Shown piece by piece: positions 44,227 through 51,536 of a DNA stretch of 64,000 nt. The position numbers and the translations under genes were made by a program. Under the pieces are notes generated by a model. It saw nothing but the letters and a program-made list of their open reading frames with translations, was not told the origin of the DNA and searched no databases. Location of the stretch: positions 34,790 through 98,789 of the forward strand of contig JACPQD010000055.1 of the NCBI GenBank assembly GCA_016190665.1, in the 5' to 3' direction. Source of the DNA: Chloroflexota bacterium (GTDB lineage: Bacteria > Chloroflexota > Dehalococcoidia > JACPQD01). Numbering within the stretch: the stretch's first letter is position 1; each line of letters starts with the position of its first letter.

Positions 44227-45864
44227 CTACTTCGCCAGCCAGACATCCTGGAACTTGGTGTTGTTGAAGGTCTGAGAAGGGAACTTGTAGCTCCGTACCT
44301 CCTTCCAGAGCGCCATATTCATCACCCGCCAGAGCGTCTGGATCACGCCGGGGTTCTCCAGGTACGCCTTCTGCATGTCGATAACTATCTTCTTCCTGGC
44401 GACTGGGTCCAGCGTGCGGGACTGCTTCTCGAACAGGTCGTCAACCTTGGGCTCCTTGAGTCCGGCGTAGTTCCGGGCCGCCCTGGAGATATACATCTCG
44501 CTGAAGAAGGCATCCGGGTCGTCCAAGGCTACTCCAAAGCCCCAAGCAGTCATTTCGTGGTCGGCCTTCCGCAGGCGGTCGAAGGCGGTGGCTGTCTCCT
44601 GGATATCTATTACGGCATCGAAGCCCAGCTTGGCGAGGGTATCCTGCTGAAACACGCCCTCCTGTTTATAAATGTCCCGGGCGAGGATGCTCGCCTTAGT
44701 GCCGGGCGCCACGCCTGCCTCTGCCAGGAGCCTTTTCGCCTCCGCAATGTCGGCATCCTTGGGCTGACGGAACCCAGGCATCTTGAGAAGCTCCTCCTGG
44801 GGGATATCCCACTGGCCGGAGGGAGGCATGGGCCCACCCACGCGGCCTGACCCCTGGCGGAGAAACTGAACGGCAGCCTGCCGGTCCGTGCCCAGAAGAA
44901 GCGCACGGCGCACCCGGGCGTCGTCCCAGGGCTTCCGCCGAGTGTTTACGATGAGCCCATCAAAGAGAGGATACAGCCCGCTGGAGATGGCGATCCCAGG
45001 CTCTTCCTTGGTCAGTACCTCCATTTCCGGTGGGATGATGCCAGGGTGGGGAAGGATGGCCAGCCCCTGCTTGGTGCGCAAGGCTGAGAGCCTGGTCCCC
45101 GCCTCCTTGACAATAAAGAACTTGACCCCGTCCAGATAGGGCCGGCCTTTGATGAAGTAGTCCTCGAACTTCACCAACTCGTGGGAGACGCCCCGCTTAT
45201 ACTCCTTGTATTTGAAGGGTCCGGTCCCTACTACGTCTTTCTTCATGTCACCTTTCTCTTCGACCACCTTCTTAGGGTAGACTGCCATCCACCCCTGGGC
45301 GAGGAAGGGCAGCAGCGAAGGGTAGGCGCGTTCCAGCGTTATCTTGAGCGTTGTGGGGTTGACGGCCTCGATGGTCTTGACCGGTTCAAAGTTTAACGCC
45401 CGTGGGCTGATGGTCCCTTTGGGAGGCTTGCGCACCCGCTCAAGGGAGAAGCGGGCGTCCTCGGCGGTCACCGGCGAGCCATCGTGGAACTTGGCCCCCT
45501 GGCGCAGAGAGAAGGTATAGGTGAGGCCATCGGCGCTGGCCTCCCACTTCTCCGCTATGTCAGCTACCACCTTCGTGTTCTCCAAGGGGTCGAACTGGAG
45601 CACCGTGCTCGTAGCCGGGCCCACCGCGTGGAAGGTCATATAGGTGGACTCTTGATGAGCGTCGAAGCTTGGGGGATCGCCGTCATTGATTATGGTGAGC
45701 ACGCCGCCGTATTTAGGCTGCTCCGCCGGCTTGGGCGCCGGAGTCGCGGCCCCCGGCTTGGGAGCCCCAGGCGCTCCGGCCGGGGCGCAGCCGCCTGCGG
45801 CGGACAGTACCAGGCCCAGGACTGTCAGAGAACTAACTGCCAGCCACCATTTGTTCGTCCGCAT
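44227..45864 (-). CDS. Family-5 extracellular solute-binding lipoprotein (SBP 4)
   Basis: A 545-residue binding protein. Signal peptide with lipobox-like SAAGGC, Pro/Ala linker, GGVLTIINDGDPPSFDAHQ, AKFHDGSPVTAEDARFSLERV, VRRALLLGTDRQAAVQFL, and C-terminal NNTKFQDVWLAK, which closely resembles the remnant at 8913-9197. AAGGAGG precedes ATG 45864. The binding pocket is not predictable; relatives bind peptides, opines or small aromatic and acid compounds. Confidence 0.9.
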   Translation of the reverse strand: MRTNKWWLAVSSLTVLGLVLSAAGGCAPAGAPGAPKPGAATPAPKPAEQPKYGGVLTIINDGDPPSFDAHQESTYMTFHAVGPATSTVLQFDPLENTKVVADIAEKWEASADGLTYTFSLRQGAKFHDGSPVTAEDARFSLERVRKPPKGTISPRALNFEPVKTIEAVNPTTLKITLERAYPSLLPFLAQGWMAVYPKKVVEEKGDMKKDVVGTGPFKYKEYKRGVSHELVKFEDYFIKGRPYLDGVKFFIVKEAGTRLSALRTKQGLAILPHPGIIPPEMEVLTKEEPGIAISSGLYPLFDGLIVNTRRKPWDDARVRRALLLGTDRQAAVQFLRQGSGRVGGPMPPSGQWDIPQEELLKMPGFRQPKDADIAEAKRLLAEAGVAPGTKASILARDIYKQEGVFQQDTLAKLGFDAVIDIQETATAFDRLRKADHEMTAWGFGVALDDPDAFFSEMYISRAARNYAGLKEPKVDDLFEKQSRTLDPVARKKIVIDMQKAYLENPGVIQTLWRVMNMALWKEVRSYKFPSQTFNNTKFQDVWLAK

Positions 45865-45953
45865 TTTGACCTCCTTGTGACCCGAACTTACCCGTCAGGG
45901 CGACGGGTCCGGCTTCCCTTCGGCTCTTGAAGTAGACGTTGTCGCCGCTCGAC

Positions 45954-46019
45954 AAATCCCCCTTTGCCAAAGGGGGAGATTCTGCTTCTCCCTTGCCAAA
46001 GGGAGATTAAGAGGGATTT
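45954..46019. repeat. AAATCCC...GGGATTT inverted repeat with internal hairpins
   Basis: Outer arms AAATCCC and GGGATTT enclose CCCCTTTGCCAAAGGGGG and CTCCCTTGCCAAAGGGAG hairpins. Related to 7143-7220. It looks like a small non-coding mobile repeat upstream of SBP 4. Confidence 0.65.
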
Positions 46020-46071
46020 CCTGGAGTTGCCGCTCCCCGCTTCTCGCTTCCTGATTCCTGCTTCTTGCGTC

Positions 46072-46485
46072 CTACTTCTTCCCCGGATAGACCGTCTTGC
46101 AAGCGAAATCGCCTTTGCCTGAAGCGCCGATACGCAACACTCTAGCCCTGGTCTTGCCAACATTCCTCAGCGAGTGAATAACATTCGAAGGGCACCAGAT
46201 GACCGTGTCCTGGCCGACGACGCGCTCGGGGCCATCTCCCGCCTTCACTGCTATCTTGCCATTGGCCACGTAGAAGGCGTGGTCGAAGACCTCGCAGTCG
46301 GTATGGTAGTGAGGTTCCACCTCGCCTCCCGGCGGCATGGCGTCCAGGGTGAGTGTCAGGAAGAACGGGCCGCCTTTTTCCGGCTTGAGCAGGCGGTGGA
46401 GATGTACGGACTCGTGACCTACTTGGCCGTCCACCGCCTTCACTTCTGAAAGCTCTTTGATGATGCCTTTGCCTTTACCTTCCAC
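46072..46485 (-). CDS. Cupin domain protein
   Basis: A 137-residue single-domain cupin. Motif 1 is seen in GGEVEPHYHTDCEVFDHAFYV (two His and a Glu as metal ligands) and motif 2 in CPSNVIHSLRNVG (a third His). It is a small soluble metalloprotein that could be a dioxygenase, isomerase or sensor. It lies between SBP 4 and the AOR gene on the same strand, 77 bp downstream of the AOR stop. The linkage suggests a role in the same pathway, but the reaction cannot be assigned. Confidence 0.85.
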   Translation of the reverse strand: MEGKGKGIIKELSEVKAVDGQVGHESVHLHRLLKPEKGGPFFLTLTLDAMPPGGEVEPHYHTDCEVFDHAFYVANGKIAVKAGDGPERVVGQDTVIWCPSNVIHSLRNVGKTRARVLRIGASGKGDFACKTVYPGKK

Positions 46486-46562
46486 GTTGCTTGGTACCTC
46501 CTGACCCGAATTGAGTGGACTGTGTGGACTCTGTGGACCCGTCCGACCGGTCAGACCCCTGT

Positions 46563-48434
46563 CTACCAGATATCACCAATCACGTCTTCCAGTCCCAAGC
46601 TGCGCAACGTCTCCGGTAGCGGCTTTCCCGTCTCCCTGTCCCAGCCCATCTTCTCGTAATAGGTGTGCAACATTTCCTCCCAGAGTGGAGCAATGCTCTT
46701 CCCTCTCACCGGTCCGTCCACCGGCGCGGAAGAGAGACGCTTCGAAGGCGCATCAAGGGTGGCGCCGATGCCCTGCCTCAGGTTGTACACCTTCATGAGG
46801 TGGAGGGCGCGCAGGCCCACCTTCAGAACCTCCTCCTCGGTCAGGTCCCAACCAGTGACGGCATTCAGCATCTCCACCACGATTTCCATCCGGTCGGGAA
46901 GGCACCGGCGACAGGTCGCCAGCGAGTCTTCGACCTGGACGATCCCTTTGTCGCGCACCATTCCCTCCGTGACCGCCTCTATTGAGAAGGGGTCCTGCCC
47001 GGCTTGCGCCGCCGCTGCGGCGCGGATCCACGAGGGGACGGGCCGGGGCGTGCCGCCGCTCTGCGAAGTCCCCGTGCTGGAAACGACCTGGTCGAACATC
47101 CATCTCCACCCCGCACGGTCGTCATGCGTCCGGGAGGTATTGCCCTTCTCGTTATAAATGCCGCACTCCAGCGCCTCTTTGCCCAGCGCTTGCGCCGTGC
47201 GCTTCACGCCGCCGGAGACGACGCCTCCGAAACCCTGGCGATGGGCTATCCGGCGCAGCAGTTCCCTGACCGCCTCGGTATTGCCCCAGGTCAGATCGAG
47301 GCCACCAGTATCCTTGCTGGTGAGAACGCCCTTCTCGTAGAGCTCCATCAGCATGGCGGTGAGCCAGCTACCCTCGTTGCAGTCCATGCCCAGGTCGTTG
47401 CACTCGTTGCTGAGCACCACCGCGGCGCCCGGGTCCATCTGGCCGATGAGGGGTCCCCAGGAGGCCCACTGTTCGTACTCCGGCTCCTTGCCCTCGTAGC
47501 CCGTGTAAGGCCCTTCCGTGACCTTCAGAAAGTGGGTGTGATGCGTCCGGCAGGTCCAGCACCGGTGCGGCCTTGTCTCGTACTGCGCCCGATAGTAGGT
47601 ACCGTCGAACTTCTCGCAGTCGGGGACAAGATTGGTGGTGTAGTTCTTCACCGCCAGCAGTCCCGTCTTTGTATTGCCAAGCAGAAGGGTGGAAGTGCCC
47701 CAGTCGAAATCGCGCTTGAGGGCGGGCACTGTTTGAAGCCTCTGGAAGGCCTCCTCCACGGCCGCGGCCAGTCTCTCCCTGTCGGCGACAGGCACGCCTT
47801 TGCGGCCTCGGGCGGCGACGACAGCTTTCAGCCCCTTGGCGCCCATAACCGCGCCGACGCCGTTGTGCGACGCCGAGTGGCCATAGTCGCCGATGATTCC
47901 GGCGAAGCGCACCAGGTTCTCGCCCGCCGGCCCGATGCTGAAGACGCTGATGTCATGGCCCTTCGTCCCCAGCTCCCGGTTGACCAGGGTCTCCACCTCC
48001 CTGGTGCCCTTACCCTTCAGATAGCTGGCGTCTCGCAGCTCGGCGACGCCGTCATGGAGATAAAGGTAGACGGGCCCGTCCACCTTGCCCTGGACTATGA
48101 CGCCGTCGAATCCGGAGAACTTCATATAGGCGCCCAGGAAGCCGTTGGCCTGGGTCGAGGTGGCGCCGCCGGTCATCGCCCCCTTGGTCGTCACCGAGAA
48201 AGTCCCCGAGCCCATGACCCGAGTCCCGGTGAGGGGGCCGGTGGCCAGTACGAGCCGGTTTTCGGGGTCGTCCCACTTGACCTCCGGAAGCACTTCTTCG
48301 TACAAGATCCTGGCCGCCAGAGCCACGCCGCCGAGGTACTTGCGCAAGGTGGCCTCGTCGTAGGTCTCCGTGGTGAGGGTACCTGAGTTTAAGTCTACCC
48401 TCAGCATTCGGCCCGCGTAGCCGCCAGAGATCAT
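46563..48434 (-). CDS. Aldehyde:ferredoxin oxidoreductase family tungsten enzyme
   Basis: A 623-residue AOR-family protein. Domain 1 shows GGYAGRMLRVDLNSG, the LATGPLTGTRVMGSGTFSV region and GATSTQANGFLGAYMK, which hold the tungsto-bispterin; SIGPAGENLVRFAGIIGD and SHNGVGAVMGAKGLKAV follow. The cluster-binding segment reads RCWTCRTHHTHF: the first two cysteines of the CX2CX3C set are present, the third position is histidine; a later CRRC may supply the fourth ligand. The cluster could therefore be atypical or have one His ligand. Relatives oxidise aldehydes to acids with ferredoxin, or reduce aromatic acids. It is the first gene of the minus-strand block. Confidence 0.9.
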   Translation of the reverse strand: MISGGYAGRMLRVDLNSGTLTTETYDEATLRKYLGGVALAARILYEEVLPEVKWDDPENRLVLATGPLTGTRVMGSGTFSVTTKGAMTGGATSTQANGFLGAYMKFSGFDGVIVQGKVDGPVYLYLHDGVAELRDASYLKGKGTREVETLVNRELGTKGHDISVFSIGPAGENLVRFAGIIGDYGHSASHNGVGAVMGAKGLKAVVAARGRKGVPVADRERLAAAVEEAFQRLQTVPALKRDFDWGTSTLLLGNTKTGLLAVKNYTTNLVPDCEKFDGTYYRAQYETRPHRCWTCRTHHTHFLKVTEGPYTGYEGKEPEYEQWASWGPLIGQMDPGAAVVLSNECNDLGMDCNEGSWLTAMLMELYEKGVLTSKDTGGLDLTWGNTEAVRELLRRIAHRQGFGGVVSGGVKRTAQALGKEALECGIYNEKGNTSRTHDDRAGWRWMFDQVVSSTGTSQSGGTPRPVPSWIRAAAAAQAGQDPFSIEAVTEGMVRDKGIVQVEDSLATCRRCLPDRMEIVVEMLNAVTGWDLTEEEVLKVGLRALHLMKVYNLRQGIGATLDAPSKRLSSAPVDGPVRGKSIAPLWEEMLHTYYEKMGWDRETGKPLPETLRSLGLEDVIGDIW

Positions 48435-48573
48435 GCCGCCTCCTCGAAAAGGGAGCTACCGATATTATCGGGCTCAGGATGCCCTGATGTTACCCTAGCC
48501 ACACGGGGATGTCAAGGGCCTTGACTACTATAGCCTTATGCCTTATAGTCTTGTTGGGAGGGGGAGGACTGCG

Positions 48574-49797
48574 ATGGCGTACAGAACCGGAGGTCATGGT
48601 GCCATAGCTCTGGCTGTGGCCGCGTCGGCCATCCTGCTGATGTTGGCCTCTGGCCCGAGTGCCTGGGCCACGCCACCCCAGGAGCCCGGCCGCCAGACTA
48701 TCCCCAGGCCAGACCGGGGAGGCGGCACGGGCGCCATCTCTCCTGACCGCGGCGGCACGGCGACATCGCTGCCGGGCGACGTCTCTATCACTGTTCCCGC
48801 CGGCGCCGTATCTTCCGATACCACCCTCCACCTGGTCCCTCGCGACGCAAGCATCGCGCCCCTGGCCACGGGGAGCCCGCTGATAGGACAGGCCTTCACT
48901 GCCGAGGCGTGGCAGGGTCTGCAAGCCAAGCCAGGTTTCACCTTCGCCAGGGCAATAAGCGTCTGTATCAAGTACACTGATGCTGACCTGGGGCAAGTGT
49001 TGGGGCCCGACAAGTCGGAGCGCCTGGTGGTCCAACGTTACGATGAGGCGACCAAGAAATGGTTGAGCCTGCCGACGGTTGTTGACTTTGAGCGTCGCAA
49101 GGCGTGCGCGTCCGCCACGAGCGTGGGATGGTTCGCGCTCTCAACGCGGGCGCCCGGGGTGGACTCCCCGCAGGGCACCGAGGCCGGATTGCCCTCGACG
49201 GCATCGGCGCCGGGCGCCATTTCGGCCCGTATCGATCCTCAGACCGGCGGCAAGCTGACCGTGGGGGAGGGCATAGTTATCGAGGTGCCCTCGGGCGGAG
49301 TCGCCGAGCCCGTGGACCTCCTCTACTCGCTTGAAACGCAAGGGAGGGCGGCTGCCGCAGCCGAGAAGCTCACACTGGTGAAACCTGCCTTCTCGGTCGA
49401 CGCCTATCGCGATTCCCGGGTCCTCTCTGGCTTCGCTTTTGCTAAGCCAGTCCAGCTTTGCATTTCCTTCACTGACCAGGAGCTCGCCGCGGTGGGTGGC
49501 GACCCCAGACGCCTTGAGGTGAAGCGCTTCGATTCTACCGCAGGGGATGGCAAAGGGTCCTGGGTGTCTGTGCCTACCCGGGTTGACAACACTAACAGGA
49601 GGGTTTGTGCCGCCGTGCAGTATCTCAGTTCGTTCGCTCTCACGTCCTCCGTCCCGGCCGTCGTCTATGGTGACGCCCTGGCCGAGCCCCGACTGATCCT
49701 CCCCATCATCGTGGTAGCGCTCGTGCTGGTGGGGGGCGGCTTGTTTGTGCTTCTGAGGTCGAGAGGGACTTCTGAGGAGCCGCCTCAAGAGGGATAA
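48574..49797 (+). CDS. Secreted, C-terminally anchored beta-domain protein
   Basis: A 407-residue exported protein. It has a signal peptide (GAIALAVAASAILLMLASG, cut after SAWA), two related beta-rich domains (about 60-205 and 225-365), each with a VxxGVSxTVPAGAV-like or GEGIVIEVPSGGV opening, a cysteine in (V/L)CIxFTD/KYTD and a VCAxV/CASAT end, and a C-terminal hydrophobic helix (PIIVVALVLVGGGLFVLLRSR) that anchors it outside the membrane. The domains recall ZU5-type modules. GGAGGGGGAGG lies before ATG 48574. Specific function unknown; surface adhesion or envelope structure is possible. It overlaps, or nearly overlaps, the next gene. Confidence 0.7.
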   Translation: MAYRTGGHGAIALAVAASAILLMLASGPSAWATPPQEPGRQTIPRPDRGGGTGAISPDRGGTATSLPGDVSITVPAGAVSSDTTLHLVPRDASIAPLATGSPLIGQAFTAEAWQGLQAKPGFTFARAISVCIKYTDADLGQVLGPDKSERLVVQRYDEATKKWLSLPTVVDFERRKACASATSVGWFALSTRAPGVDSPQGTEAGLPSTASAPGAISARIDPQTGGKLTVGEGIVIEVPSGGVAEPVDLLYSLETQGRAAAAAEKLTLVKPAFSVDAYRDSRVLSGFAFAKPVQLCISFTDQELAAVGGDPRRLEVKRFDSTAGDGKGSWVSVPTRVDNTNRRVCAAVQYLSSFALTSSVPAVVYGDALAEPRLILPIIVVALVLVGGGLFVLLRSRGTSEEPPQEG

Positions 49798-51403
49798 TAT
49801 TCCTGAACCTCGTGCCGGTAAACTGCGCACCCTCGATCGCACGTGGGCGATTGCTATTGCCCTTTTCCTGGTCTCCCTCGGCGTTTACTTGCGCACTCTT
49901 GCCCCCTCCATTACCTGGGCCAACTCAGGCGCCGACAGCGGCGACCTGGCAACCGCCGCCTATCTCCTGGGCATAGCCCACCCACCGGGCTATCCCGCCT
50001 ACGTTCTCTTCGGTAAGCTTTTCACCCTGATCATCCCCTTCGCCGAGGCGGCTTACCGGGTCAATGTTATGTCGGCCTTTTTCGCCGCCCTGGCATCGGT
50101 CCTCGTTTACTTCACCGTCCTGGAGATCCTACCTCTGACCACCAGCCAGGAGAGGCGTCCACCACGGCATCGTGGCCTGTTATCAGCCACCATCGCCGCT
50201 CTGGCTATGGCCTTCTCCCCGGTGTTCTGGTCTCAGGCCACCATCGCAGAAGTGTACACGCTCAACGCCTCTTTTGTGGCGGGGATCTGCTATCTTGTCG
50301 TGCGCTGGCGGCGAGACGGCCCGTTCTGGCTGCTCACTGTGGCCACCTTCCTTCTGGGAGTTGGTGTGGGCAACCACCCCACGCTTCTTCTCATCGCGCC
50401 CGGGGCACTGTTCCTGCTCCTGCGAAGAAGGGCCGCCATTGGCTGGGGAACCCTCGCCTCCATGGTGGCCTCTTTCCTGCTCGGTGCCAGCGTCTACGTG
50501 CTCCTACCCTTGCGCGCCGACGACGTTCCTTCCCTGACCTGGGACGATCCGACCTCGCTCCAGGGGTTCCTCAACACAGTGTTCGCCGCGCCCTACCGCC
50601 GCTACTTCCTCACCCTGCCGCTGCAATACTTGCCACAACGGGTCTCGGCCCTGGCGGCCCTGCTGGGAGGGCAATTCAGCTGGCTGGGACTGGCTATCGG
50701 CCTTATCGGGGCAGGCGTCCTCTGGCAGCGCGAAAGAAATCTGACCGCCTTCACCCTTTCCCCCTTCGCTCTGACTGCGGTATACGCCACCCTTTACAAC
50801 ACAGTGGACTCATACCTTTATCTCATCCCCGGCTTCCTCATAATGGCGGTTTGGCTGGGAGTTGGCGCGATGGCGGCAGCCGAGCGACTGGAGGCTGCTT
50901 GGCGAGGAGCGGGAAGCGAGAAGCGAGAAGCGAGAGTACGAAGGCCGCTCCCCGCTTCTCGCTTCCCGCTCCTCCTCTTGCTGGCCATTCCGGGTCTCTC
51001 CCTGGTGACCAACTACGCAACTCTCGACCTGAGCGGCGACACGGCGGCGCGCGACTACGCGGCCGAAGTCTTCCAACTTGTCGAGCCCGGCGCCATTGTT
51101 ATCGCCGATACCGACGCGCACATAACCTCTCTCTGGTACTATCGCTACGTTCTAAGGCCGGATTCCGGGGTCGCCGTCGTCGTGGGGGAACTGCTCCCTT
51201 ACGATGCCTATCTTGAGGGCCTGCTCCGCCGCGATCCGTCGCTACTCCCGCCCGCAGCGACTATCGACCCCAGCGCTCGTCTGGCCGGGCTGATTCGCGC
51301 CAACCTGGGACACCGCCCGATCTATCTCACTGGCACAGACTTGAGCGGGGGCCGCTTTAAGACGCGGCAGGTGGGGCCGGTGTACCGAGTGGAGGAAGGA
51401 TAG
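49772..51403 (+). CDS. DUF2723 family membrane protein (glycosyltransferase-like)
   Basis: A polytopic membrane protein of about 543 residues. The DUF2723 signature is visible: TLAPSITWANSGADSGDLATAAYLLGIAHPPGYPAY, then MAFSPVFWSQATIAEVYTLN and about ten hydrophobic helices, with a soluble C-terminal part. The family resembles GT-C lipid-linked sugar or mannosyl transferases. The first ordinary start is TTG 49889, but the frame is open and codes for a full first helix upstream (TWAIAIALFLVSLGVYL); a CTG at 49772 with GAGAGGG five bases before is the best candidate, overlapping the previous gene by 26 bp. A 71-bp inverted repeat (50904-50974) sits inside the frame. The start is uncertain, the family firm. 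Confidence 0.82.
   Translation: MRSRLKRDNIPEPRAGKLRTLDRTWAIAIALFLVSLGVYLRTLAPSITWANSGADSGDLATAAYLLGIAHPPGYPAYVLFGKLFTLIIPFAEAAYRVNVMSAFFAALASVLVYFTVLEILPLTTSQERRPPRHRGLLSATIAALAMAFSPVFWSQATIAEVYTLNASFVAGICYLVVRWRRDGPFWLLTVATFLLGVGVGNHPTLLLIAPGALFLLLRRRAAIGWGTLASMVASFLLGASVYVLLPLRADDVPSLTWDDPTSLQGFLNTVFAAPYRRYFLTLPLQYLPQRVSALAALLGGQFSWLGLAIGLIGAGVLWQRERNLTAFTLSPFALTAVYATLYNTVDSYLYLIPGFLIMAVWLGVGAMAAAERLEAAWRGAGSEKREARVRRPLPASRFPLLLLLAIPGLSLVTNYATLDLSGDTAARDYAAEVFQLVEPGAIVIADTDAHITSLWYYRYVLRPDSGVAVVVGELLPYDAYLEGLLRRDPSLLPPAATIDPSARLAGLIRANLGHRPIYLTGTDLSGGRFKTRQVGPVYRVEEG
50904..50974. repeat. Inverted repeat inside a coding sequence
   Basis: Perfect 22-bp arms (50904-50925 and 50953-50974; arm GAGGAGCGGGAAGCGAGAAG plus CG) with a 27-bp spacer. 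The frame stays open and adds a GAGSEKREARVRRPLPASRF peptide to the membrane protein. Same GAAGCGAGAAGC unit as in 27150, 46030, 60950, 63069-63100 and 63850. Confidence 0.85.
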
Positions 51404-51536
51404 AGGCGTGGGCCATCGTGTCGTGTGGAAGAAGGGAGGGCACGTCGGACAACGTCCCGCTGGTCGGACGGGATTGCCTGTTCCCTGCTGGGCCAGGATG
51501 ATGATAGAAGACCGACTCGGTCTGGTTGTCCCCAGC

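Noticed and set aside
47004..48386. Long plus-strand open frame of 460 residues
   Set aside because: Antisense to the well-supported AOR gene; no recognisable motif.
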